DNA of 53,165 bases from an uncultured Microbulbifer sp. (GTDB lineage: Bacteria > Pseudomonadota > Gammaproteobacteria > Pseudomonadales > Cellvibrionaceae), in NCBI RefSeq assembly GCF_913055755.1, contig NZ_CAJXKH010000010.1, positions 1 to 53,165 of the forward strand, in the 5' to 3' direction. The notes under the pieces were generated by a model that saw only the letters and a list, made by a program, of their open reading frames with translations, was not told the DNA's origin and searched no databases. The translations under genes were made by a program, and so were the position numbers. This document shows positions 29,791-37,883 of the stretch, piece after piece (the stretch's first letter is position 1; each line of letters opens with the position of its first letter).

Positions 29791-30155
29791 AAATTATTGA
29801 AATGGGGTCCCGATCCTTCGATCTGGATCCCCACGCACTTATCTCCCCTGCTGTTATTTCTTCACTCCATACTCTTCTGGTTTTCCCATTATTTTTCATT
29901 TTCGGAACCGCATGAACAGTAGGCGGCAATACGTTTTTTTCGAAAAAATTTGACAGAGTTCATAGTCGTGGGAAATCCATAAAAAATGCATGGCTTCTGC
30001 ACAATTTCTGCATTTGGATCCAACATAGTAAAGCGGCACTTATCCGACTCGGATTTGGGGAGGCTCATTCATCGCGAGTTTGTGTGAAGTGCTTGTCGTT
30101 TCCGTTAGAAGTGATGTCCAGGCTGAAAATCAATCAACTGAAGAATCAGAATACT
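29791..30155. other. Upstream region of the lysozyme-like gene
   Basis: The first part holds a GGGG-TCC/GGA-CCCC hairpin (29803-29833) with no T run, perhaps the end of the paralogue operon. Next come a TTTTTTTCGAAAAAA palindrome near 29934-29949 and a TTGACA (29950-29955) that could be a -35 box. The element at 29989-30015, copied from 28180-28206, follows. No gene was seen inside. Confidence 0.45.
29989..30015 (+). promoter_or_regulatory. Second copy of the 27-base dyad element
   Basis: It contains TGCACAATTTCTGCAT, overlapping another dyad TGCATGGCTTCTGCA (29987-30001) at an 11-base step, about one helical turn. It matches 28180-28206 at 23 of 27 bases by eye. The same element stands before two divergent operons and this gene, suggesting a small regulon. 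Confidence 0.5.
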
Positions 30156-32261
30156 ATGAAAATACTGAGTAAAAACGCTCGTGGAGTGGTGCTTCTCATT
30201 TTGGGGCTTGTGGGGGTTCATGGGACCAGCAGTGTCGCAGCACCCTATGAAACACCGGATTACTACCTTTGTTACAACCGGGTGGGCGGTGAGTGGAACT
30301 TTGGGCGTGTTCCTTCCGCTTGTGATGTGACCCCGTGGGGTGATCCGGCCTATGTGGAAGAAAATTTTGCCCCGGTAATCTTTAATGATAATACGGAGCG
30401 GGGAGCCGAGCGGCAGCGGTATATGCAGGAAGTACACGCCATGTTGCGGGAGTCCGTTGCTTACTATTTGCTCGCGCGCAAGCCCGACGCCAGCGAGGCC
30501 GAGGTTCTGGCCTGGCAGCGGGCAAACTTCGCCAAGGCTCATCAGGAAACTTTCTGGACCCACTACCGGGATGCCACTGATGGCAATCTCAAAATGGTTC
30601 GCGGTGACTATGGCCACGGCCACGGAATGGTTCAGATAGACGATCGCTGGCATTTCCCCAAGCTGGAGGAGGGGAAAGGATGGCATATCTTCGAGAACAT
30701 TATTTATGGCATGGAGCTGTTTTACGATGCGTGGGAAGACGCCGTATCTGCGAGCTGTGTGAGCAGCGCGGACAACTGGCGCGATCGCGCGCGCAGCGCT
30801 TACTCGGTATATAACGGTGGCGCCAGCAAAATTTGCCGCTGGACCGATCCCAATGATGTTTGGGCAGGTAACGATATCGGCTTTGCCGACAAGTATGACA
30901 GCCAGACATGGCTGAATTATGTGGTCGATCCCCTTTTCCCCACCAGCCTGGATGTGGCCTGCTTTATGGAGGGTAATCCTGGTTGTAGTGCGGTGGCTCC
31001 GGTTGACGCTGACGATCCCGCTAACTGGCCAGGTCGGCAGGTTTATCTTACCTCTGGCGAGTCCTGCCGCTTTGAGGGGGGCGCTTTCGAGTGTGTCGAC
31101 AATCCTGCGGATATGATGTGCTTGAGCATCGTGTATGGCGCACCAACCGGTACTTCTATCTCCCCTACTGCGGAGGCGACCGCAGCTTATACAAAAAACG
31201 TATATGACAGGCACTCGTGCTTCGGCGCCGCTGTAACTGGCCTTTCCACTGTGGGCCAGACCATTCGCTCAGAGATTGCGATTAACGTACGGGCGACCCC
31301 CGGCGGGTCTGCCATGGGTTTCGCTTCCCAGGCCGGCAAGGTATATCAGGTGCTCGACTTTGTTGTCAGTGATATCAATTCCCAGTATCGCTATTACATG
31401 ATTCGGGAAAACAATCGTCTCGGGTATATCTATGCCGGTAAGGTCAGCGATTTTGGCAACTGGACGAGCCCCGCCCCATACAGCGAGCTGGAAGATGTTC
31501 TAATTCCCCAGGTTGAAGACAAGATTCGCGTAGTTCCCGAATCCGGTATCAACCTTCGCAGTGCGCCCGACGGGGCACTGGTTGCGAATGTACCTGCGGG
31601 AGCCAAGTTGAAAGTGGATTCGGTCGTTGTTCGGGGTGTTGACAACAGTGTCTACTACGGGGTCCAGTTCCAGAACAATGCAGGATATCTGTACGGTGGT
31701 AAGGTTCTCAACGGCATGACCCTGAAAGACTGGATCATGCTGGATGGGGAAGAGCCGGGCAAAGACCATGCGGAAGCCGGAGATATTATCCAGTTGGCAA
31801 CCGGTATCAACCTGCGGGATGTGCCGGGTGGCAGCTGGTTGGTGACTGTTCCACGGGGAAGCCTGTTATACGTGCACTCAATCGTGATACAGGGAACCAA
31901 CGACTACCTGTACTACGAAGTTACCTACAACGGTCATCGCGGTTTCCTCTATGGTGGCCAGCTTGAAGGAACTCGTACAATCGATAATTGGGCTGTGCTG
32001 GCATCGCTGACCCTGGCGGACTCCGGCGACAAGCTGTTATTGCGGCAAGATGTAGAGCAACGCGTGGCGCCGGCGGGGGATTTGATTCAGGTAATTCCCG
32101 AAGGTACCAAGGTCAAGGTGATCACCAGTGTGGTGATGGGTGACAATAACGATGTCTACTACCAGGTGAAATACGAGGGGCAAACCGGTTTCATCTTCGC
32201 TGGTCACCTGACGCCAGCCAGTACCCTGGGGGACTGGTCAGAAACCGTTAAGGAAAAATAA
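30156..32261 (+). CDS. Secreted goose-lysozyme-like protein with four SH3b-like repeats
   Basis: This 701-residue protein has a signal peptide (VVLLILGLVGVHG...SVAA). The first domain (about 30-260) resembles goose-type lysozyme or lytic transglycosylase: RGDYGHGHGMVQIDDRWH (149-166) matches that family's GxxxGFGLMQVD-like loop, WHIFENIIYG follows, and RSAYSVYNGGA fits its SAYNAG segment. Glu in HQETFW (about 131) is a candidate acid. Four SH3b-like repeats follow from about 365, each with INLR-type and GYLYGGKV-type halves ending in W, likely for cell-wall binding. It should cut or bind peptidoglycan outside the cell; activity is inferred. ATG 30156 is chosen for its signal; ATG 30084 or 30114 would lengthen it. 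Confidence 0.72.
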   Translation: MKILSKNARGVVLLILGLVGVHGTSSVAAPYETPDYYLCYNRVGGEWNFGRVPSACDVTPWGDPAYVEENFAPVIFNDNTERGAERQRYMQEVHAMLRESVAYYLLARKPDASEAEVLAWQRANFAKAHQETFWTHYRDATDGNLKMVRGDYGHGHGMVQIDDRWHFPKLEEGKGWHIFENIIYGMELFYDAWEDAVSASCVSSADNWRDRARSAYSVYNGGASKICRWTDPNDVWAGNDIGFADKYDSQTWLNYVVDPLFPTSLDVACFMEGNPGCSAVAPVDADDPANWPGRQVYLTSGESCRFEGGAFECVDNPADMMCLSIVYGAPTGTSISPTAEATAAYTKNVYDRHSCFGAAVTGLSTVGQTIRSEIAINVRATPGGSAMGFASQAGKVYQVLDFVVSDINSQYRYYMIRENNRLGYIYAGKVSDFGNWTSPAPYSELEDVLIPQVEDKIRVVPESGINLRSAPDGALVANVPAGAKLKVDSVVVRGVDNSVYYGVQFQNNAGYLYGGKVLNGMTLKDWIMLDGEEPGKDHAEAGDIIQLATGINLRDVPGGSWLVTVPRGSLLYVHSIVIQGTNDYLYYEVTYNGHRGFLYGGQLEGTRTIDNWAVLASLTLADSGDKLLLRQDVEQRVAPAGDLIQVIPEGTKVKVITSVVMGDNNDVYYQVKYEGQTGFIFAGHLTPASTLGDWSETVKEK

Positions 32262-32311
32262 CTTCGGACTGAGAAGCTAACACCCGGAAAATACGGGTTA
32301 GTGTATGACTG

Positions 32312-32344
32312 CCCGCCCTGTGTCTGACGCAGGGCGGGTTTTTT
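32312..32344 (+). terminator. Intrinsic terminator after the lysozyme-like gene
   Basis: CCCGCCCTG and CAGGGCGGG pair around a 9-base loop, followed by six T residues. A smaller ACCCG/CGGGT hairpin precedes it. It separates this gene from the convergent sensor kinase gene, whose stop lies at 32343. Confidence 0.92.
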
Positions 32345-33935
32345 ATTTCAGGTGGGGGAAGGTGAGCTCGAAGCGGCATCCCCGCTCGGACGGCAGTAAC
32401 CGGATACTTCCGTGGTGTGCGCTCATCAGGGTGGAAAGTATCGCCAGGCCGAGCCCGGTGCCACCCCGTTTTCTGGCGGTTGTGAAAAAAGGCTCGAATA
32501 TCCGCTTTGCATTGGCCGCGGAAATGCCGGGGCCGTTGTCAGAAAAGATCAGTTTTGTCTGATTTGAATACCTGCCGAGTTTGATTTTGATAGCATCTCC
32601 ACCGTGGTGGTACACATTTTCAAACAGGTTCTGCAGTATGCTCGCGAGCAGCTCTCGGTTCATGTAAACCGGATGTTCATCTTGTGCCCCGCTGATCGAC
32701 AGGTGCCGGAAACGGGGTTGGTAGTGTTTGGCCTGTTGTTTCAGAACTTTCACCAGATCTACAGGTTCCCTGGGGATGGGTGTGGTGTCCGCCTTGGCCA
32801 GCTCCGTGAGCTGACTCATAAGCAGCTGCATTCTCTGCGAGGAGTGGGCGATATTGTCGAGAAACTGCCGCTTTTCCTCATCGGGCATTTCGCCCAGGTT
32901 CTCCTGGAGGATTTCTACCGCCCCGTTGATGGAGGTGATCGGTGTTTTGAATTCATGGGATACGTACGAAGCAAAGTTTTCAATCTGCTCCGCCCGCTGT
33001 ACCTGGCGGTCCGCCATGGTGGCGAGGGAGTGGGACAACTCCTCCAGTTCGATGGCGATGGGGTTTTCCAGGGGCTCAAGCCGGCTTCTGCGATCTGAAG
33101 TGACCTGACGGGCCTGGCGGACCAGGGCGCGGATAGGGCGATTGATGGCGTAGCTTGTAAACAGGGAGAGCATCACGGTGATCGTTACGATCAACAGGCC
33201 GTAGTAAATGAAAATATCGCTCTGCTTGTACAGTGACTGGTAGAGGTTGGGAGGCGTCCGCACCAGATGGATTGCCCCCAGGATTCGCTTGTCGAGCACG
33301 ATAGGGTGTGTGACATAGACGCGAATTCGGGTACTGCGGCTGATCGGTGAAAAGAAGCTGCCGGCGGTGTCTTCCTCCCGGTGCCGCATGGCCCGTTCGG
33401 TATTCCCCTCAAGTGCGCGCGCAACGTCGCTCCGGTTGCTCAGGGAATGTCCCCGCAGCCAACCAGTGGTGGCGACGATGATCCCGTTCATGTCCAGGAT
33501 TCTCATGCCTGCGAGGGTGGTGAGCTGGGTTTCGCGCAGGAGGTCTTCCAGTTGTTGCCCGATATGCCAGGCGGTCGGGTCGGGTTCCTGGCGGGTTTGC
33601 TCAGGGTTTTCTGCCCGTGGAAGGAGAGGCTGGTCGCGCAGGTCCAGCACTGCCGGAATAGGGCGCCATTTTCCCAGTACCGGGTCTTCCTTATACCAGT
33701 TCTCTTGTGGCAGGGCGCGGCCATAATTTTGTAGGTCGAGCTCCGGGTACTCTGCGCGCAGCGCTCGCTTGTAAACATTGGAGAGCATGACCGCCTGGGT
33801 GATCAGGGCGTTCTCCGTTTGCCGGATCAGAAGGCTGTCGTAGAGTTTCAGCAGGGCGATGGCGGCTACCGGCAACAGCAGTATGAGCGAATTGATCAGC
33901 AGGAACAGGGTGCTGAGGCGCAGCCGCAATTTCAT
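32343..33935 (-). CDS. Sensor histidine kinase
   Basis: This 530-residue inner-membrane kinase probably phosphorylates the adjacent response regulator. Helices lie at about 8-30 and 242-264, with a large periplasmic sensing region between. A HAMP-like linker follows (about 262-315), then HisKA with the phospho-acceptor His327 in ASYVSHEFKTPITS. The ATPase part has N-box NLFENVYHHG, G1 DNGPGIS and G2 GGTGLGLAI. The periplasmic domain has LDMNGIIVATT, a PAS/CHASE-like segment as in CreC-type kinases. It overlaps the regulator gene by four bases. The signal is unknown; nearby cell-envelope genes make an envelope cue plausible. Confidence 0.93.
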   Translation of the reverse strand: MKLRLRLSTLFLLINSLILLLPVAAIALLKLYDSLLIRQTENALITQAVMLSNVYKRALRAEYPELDLQNYGRALPQENWYKEDPVLGKWRPIPAVLDLRDQPLLPRAENPEQTRQEPDPTAWHIGQQLEDLLRETQLTTLAGMRILDMNGIIVATTGWLRGHSLSNRSDVARALEGNTERAMRHREEDTAGSFFSPISRSTRIRVYVTHPIVLDKRILGAIHLVRTPPNLYQSLYKQSDIFIYYGLLIVTITVMLSLFTSYAINRPIRALVRQARQVTSDRRSRLEPLENPIAIELEELSHSLATMADRQVQRAEQIENFASYVSHEFKTPITSINGAVEILQENLGEMPDEEKRQFLDNIAHSSQRMQLLMSQLTELAKADTTPIPREPVDLVKVLKQQAKHYQPRFRHLSISGAQDEHPVYMNRELLASILQNLFENVYHHGGDAIKIKLGRYSNQTKLIFSDNGPGISAANAKRIFEPFFTTARKRGGTGLGLAILSTLMSAHHGSIRLLPSERGCRFELTFPHLK

Positions 33936-34636
33936 GGGGTCAAGTGGCTAGTGCAATCATTGATTTTATAGCCGACGCCATGCACGGTTTCGATGGGGTA
34001 GCCGTTGGCGGCCTTGAATTTTTGACGGATCCTGCGCAGGTGGCTGTCAACGGTTCGATCGCACACGATCACCTGGTGTCGATAGCTGCTGTTTATCAGG
34101 GCGTCGCGACTGAATACATGACCGGGATGCTTCAGCATGGTATGCAGCATTTCGAACTCGGTTGCGGTCAATTCAATTTCTTCTGCACCCCACCAGGTCT
34201 GGTGGGTATCCGCATTGAGCTTCAGGTGGCCGTGGAAAATCGCTCCTTCCTGGGGGGCGGTGTCGTGCGTGAGATTGGTGCGCCTGAGCAACGCTTTGGT
34301 GCGCGCGACCAGTTCACGATTACTGAACGGCTTGGGGATGTAATCATCCGCACCCAGTTCGAGCCCCAGTACCCGGTCAAATTCATCGTCACGGGCTGAC
34401 AGCATAATGATGGGAACCTGCGAGGTTTGGCGGATCTGACGGCATACATCCGTGCCCTCCAGTTCGGGCATCCCTATATCGAGGATGAGTAAGTGGGGAT
34501 TCTCCCTTTTAACCAGCTCCAGCGCTTGCAGGCCGTCGCTGGCTTCAATAACCGCGTAGCTGGCGGCACTCAGAACATAGTTGAGTACCTGCCGGATATT
34601 ATCGTCATCGTCGACGATCAGGATTTTTTCTTTCAT
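33932..34636 (-). CDS. OmpR/PhoB-family response regulator
   Basis: This 234-residue regulator has a receiver domain with the acidic cluster VDDDDN, phospho-acceptor Asp53 in LLILDIGMPE and Lys in PKPFSN. A C-terminal winged helix contains LTATEFEMLHTML and CDRTVDSHLRRIRQKF. It is the first gene of the two-gene operon and overlaps the kinase by four bases. Its targets are unknown. The dyad near the receptor and lysozyme-like genes is not the direct-repeat type usual for this family, so a link is not assumed. Confidence 0.94.
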   Translation of the reverse strand: MKEKILIVDDDDNIRQVLNYVLSAASYAVIEASDGLQALELVKRENPHLLILDIGMPELEGTDVCRQIRQTSQVPIIMLSARDDEFDRVLGLELGADDYIPKPFSNRELVARTKALLRRTNLTHDTAPQEGAIFHGHLKLNADTHQTWWGAEEIELTATEFEMLHTMLKHPGHVFSRDALINSSYRHQVIVCDRTVDSHLRRIRQKFKAANGYPIETVHGVGYKINDCTSHLTP

Positions 34637-35112
34637 ATGGAACTGGTTGCTTTATTTTTGTCCTGCGCGCTGCAGAGTCCATGCCCCGGGTACACTTCTA
34701 ATTAGCACAAAAGTACAGGTTGAAACAAGCGCTAAGCAGGATCCGGGCCGTGTTCCATATCTTCTGGTGGTAATAGCGGGAAGCTGCAACAGCACGCGGC
34801 AGTAACTGTATGCAGGTGATGGGGATAGAAACGGCAAATCCGGAATCAGGCTGTGAATTTGGTCGCAAAAACAAAAGCGCCACTTGTCATACCAGTTGTT
34901 ATGGCGATACGGGACTCCGTAGAATCCTGTACTGACCAGTCTGGTGTGCAATCTCACATGACATGCTGATGCGCCTGCGATGTGACGCGGGCTGGAATCG
35001 ATAGCGCCAGAATCGATAACGATTGCATAAATAGAGGGCAGCGGGCATTTCAGTGCCGGCTGCAAAATCAGATCCCGGTGGTGTTTCGCCCCGGGGGCCC
35101 GTTACAGGCAGT
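34637..35112. other. Intergenic region between two-component genes and DUF1631 gene
   Basis: This 476-base gap lies between divergent genes. Reading both strands I found no convincing gene or terminator. A direct repeat GAATCGATA occurs twice near 34994-35020, and an AT-rich TTGCATAAATAG stands about 90 bases before the DUF1631 start, perhaps part of its promoter. Confidence 0.35.
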
Positions 35113-37407
35113 ATGGGAATGAAAGAAACCAACAACGTGGTATCCCTCTCCGGTTTGCAGCCGCAAACCCGGCGAAGCCAGAGCCGGCGAACTGATTTGC
35201 CGGTAGCGGTGGAGGCGGTGAGGGCGCGCGCAGTGGCCTATCTTGCCGAGCAGACCAAGCAGGTTTTTGCCAAGGTCGATGATTCCCTGTTTTCCATGGC
35301 GGAAAAGGCCCACGGGCAGGGCGAGCAGGACGGACTGTTCCAGGCCCTGCGCCTGCTGCGGGTCGAGCGACGCAACCTGGTGGAGCGGTTCTCGGAGAAT
35401 GTTTCCCTGGCATTTCAGGATATCCGCCGCAACACGGATCAGTCAGAAGACCTGTATTCTGCAGACAGCCTGTCCCTGGTACACAACGACGACCTCGAAC
35501 AGCTGGTCGCGGTGGACACCATGGTAGCGGCGGCCAGGCGCAATTTTGCCGAGCCCCTGACTGAAATCTCCCTGCGTCTGAATACACTGCTGCCGGTCAA
35601 GATTTACGACAAGAACAACCCTCTGGGTCCCGACGCCATCTGCGATGCTTTCGTAGAGGCGGTGCGGAACCTGGATCTGCACATCCGGGCGCGCCTGACC
35701 CTGTTGAAGAAGTTTGAACAACAGGTGATGGTGAATCTGAATGCGCTGTACGACCAGTGCAACGAGCTGTTTGTGGAGCAGGGAGTGTTGCCGTCACTGC
35801 GGCAGCAGCGCCGCGCCGCCAGACAGGCCCAACCCCAGTCGCGCCCGCAAACATCTCCCCAGCCCGCTCCCCAGGGACAACAGGGTGCACAAGCTCCGGT
35901 GACGCATTCTGGCGCCGCTGCAACCGGTGCGCCGGTACAGGGGGGATATGCGGCCCAGGGCGGGCATGGCCTGCTACCTCTGTCCGCCGGCATGATGCCG
36001 ATGCCCTCCCAGGACCTGCTGGGCCATCTCGCGGCACTGCAAGCCCACCTGCCACAGGAGTATGCCGAGAGCGGGGTGCAGCTGCTGAACGTCAACAGCC
36101 TGTTGCAGGATCGCCTGGTAGAAGCGCGTGAGTCTGCGGCACTCGCCAAAGTGGACAGCGATATTATCAAGCTGGTGGAAATGCTGTTCACCTTTATCCT
36201 GGAGGACCGCAATCTCGCCGACCCGATCAAGTCCGAACTCGGCCGCCTGCAGTTGCCACTGCTGAAGGTCGCCATCGCCGACAAATCGTTTTTCAGCAAG
36301 GGTGGCCACCCGGCGCGCAAACTGCTGAACGAACTTGCCGATGCGAGCACTGGCTGGCAGGCGAAGGAAAATTACCGGGCAGACCCGCTGTACAAGCAGG
36401 TATGCGAGGTGGTCGCCCGCGTGCTGGCGGAATTCGAGCAGGACATCAGTATTTTCTCCATGCTGCTGGAGTCCTTCCGTGGATTTATCCAGCGCGAACG
36501 CAAGCGCGCGCAAAAGCTGGAGCAGCGCATTGTCGACGAGGCCGATGGCAAGGCCAAAACCCAGGCTGCACGGGCGCGGGTTGCCGCGGTCATGGACGCG
36601 CTGACCGCGGAGCGGGATCTGCCCCCGGTGGTCGCAGAATGGCTGGAGAAAGTCTGGAGCAGCCTGCTGTTCCTTACCTGCGTCAAAGAGGGCACCGAAA
36701 GCGAGAGCTGGAGCGGGAACGTGCGTACCGCGCGGGACCTGGTGTGGAGTGTGCAGGCGCCGATGCCGGAAAGTCGACAGCAACTGCTCGGGCTGCTGCC
36801 GGCCTTGCAGCAGCGCCTGAGAGAAGGTGTGGAAGCGGTGTCTTTGAACAGTTTTGAAGCCAAGCGCATGTTCGCCGGGCTCAAGGACGTCTACCGCGAG
36901 CGCTTCGCACTGGCGCAACAACTTGCCGCCGAACGCAGTCGCAAGGCCAAGGAAGAGGTGCGGGAGGAAGCCCGCCGCGAACTCCAGGCCGAGATGGAGG
37001 CCGCCGCCGCACAGGAAGAGGCGGTCGAGCTACCGCAAATGGAGGAGCTGGAGCAGGTGGTTGCCGAGGTGGAAACCGATGCGCTGCAAAAGGCGGGCGT
37101 CGAGGTATTGCCCGAGTCGGACTCGTACTGGCAGCAGACCTTCCGGCTTGCCCAGGGCAGCTGGTTTGAACTCAAGCGCAGTGATGAAGAACAGTTCCGC
37201 TGCCGTCTCGCGGCGGTGATCAAGGACATCGACCAGTTTATCTTTGTCAATCGCAACGGCGCCAAGGTTGCGGAGTTTACCCGCCTGGAACTGGCTCACG
37301 CATTGCGTGCAGCGGAACTGATGCCGCTGGATGATGGCATGCTGTTCGAGCGGGCGCTGCAGTCGGTGATTGGCAATGTGCGCAAGACCCGCGGGGAAAT
37401 GCACTGA
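35113..37407 (+). CDS. DUF1631-family protein, paralogue 1
   Basis: This 764-residue cytoplasmic protein belongs to DUF1631, whose role is not established. It is largely helical. Landmarks in order are VDDSLFSMAEKAHGQGEQDGLFQALR (about 55-80), LLPVKIYDKNNPLGP (about 160), a Pro/Gln/Ala-rich linker (about 245-310), LFTFILEDRNLADPIK, DKSFFSKGGHPARKLLNELAD and SYWQQTFRLAQGSWFEL near 680. The C-terminal part (about 680-760) reads like a PilZ-type barrel, so cyclic-di-GMP binding is conceivable but untested. The ATG at 35113 follows AGGC. Some databases label this family thymidine phosphorylase; nothing here supports that. A second copy follows. Confidence 0.85.
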   Translation: MGMKETNNVVSLSGLQPQTRRSQSRRTDLPVAVEAVRARAVAYLAEQTKQVFAKVDDSLFSMAEKAHGQGEQDGLFQALRLLRVERRNLVERFSENVSLAFQDIRRNTDQSEDLYSADSLSLVHNDDLEQLVAVDTMVAAARRNFAEPLTEISLRLNTLLPVKIYDKNNPLGPDAICDAFVEAVRNLDLHIRARLTLLKKFEQQVMVNLNALYDQCNELFVEQGVLPSLRQQRRAARQAQPQSRPQTSPQPAPQGQQGAQAPVTHSGAAATGAPVQGGYAAQGGHGLLPLSAGMMPMPSQDLLGHLAALQAHLPQEYAESGVQLLNVNSLLQDRLVEARESAALAKVDSDIIKLVEMLFTFILEDRNLADPIKSELGRLQLPLLKVAIADKSFFSKGGHPARKLLNELADASTGWQAKENYRADPLYKQVCEVVARVLAEFEQDISIFSMLLESFRGFIQRERKRAQKLEQRIVDEADGKAKTQAARARVAAVMDALTAERDLPPVVAEWLEKVWSSLLFLTCVKEGTESESWSGNVRTARDLVWSVQAPMPESRQQLLGLLPALQQRLREGVEAVSLNSFEAKRMFAGLKDVYRERFALAQQLAAERSRKAKEEVREEARRELQAEMEAAAAQEEAVELPQMEELEQVVAEVETDALQKAGVEVLPESDSYWQQTFRLAQGSWFELKRSDEEQFRCRLAAVIKDIDQFIFVNRNGAKVAEFTRLELAHALRAAELMPLDDGMLFERALQSVIGNVRKTRGEMH

Positions 37408-37883
37408 TCGAGCACGCTGGCGTCGGCTGTACCGGCGCCGGCGATGTCACAGCAAATGCTTGCTGCATGCACATTAGAGGCAGCTTTTGGTTGTAAAATG
37501 CTCACCCGCGCCGCTGAGCTAATACATAGCGATGTTCCAGTTGGCCAGAAAATAACCATGAAATTCCCGCCAGGCTGATGACTTTCCTGTCAGGTCGCCA
37601 TATCACTACTATTATCGCTAAATAATCCGGAAATTAGTCCTTTCGAGCCATTGCGCCCCGCCTATCCTTGCTAGATATTTGCGCCATAGTGCCAATAAAA
37701 TTTTGATGCGTGTGGCAAAAGCGGTGCGAGTATCATCGCGAGTTTGCTCGCAATGACGCATGAATCCTTTTAGGGCGGTCAGCCTGGAAAAATCCCTTTG
37801 AAGTTCTGGAGGTCGGGCGAGGTTCCCGGACTCCGGCAATTGGCTGGTCAGGCCATTCATTCAGTACCAGGAGGGTATTGGGA
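37408..37883. other. Intergenic region between the DUF1631 paralogues
   Basis: This 476-base gap is AT-richer than the flanking genes. A GCGAG-TTTG-CTCGC palindrome (37737-37750) with conserved-looking flanks resembles a REP-type unit, but a single copy is not proof. An 80-codon minus-strand frame (37618-37860) has no family features and was not accepted. A strong AGGAGGG at 37869-37875 serves the next gene. Confidence 0.35.

Noticed and set aside
37737..37750. REP element
   Set aside because: Only one GCGAG/CTCGC palindrome is visible here; a repeat family cannot be claimed from one copy.
37618..37860. 80-codon minus-strand frame between the DUF1631 genes
   Set aside because: No ribosome site, no family features and codon use unlike the real genes; more likely chance.
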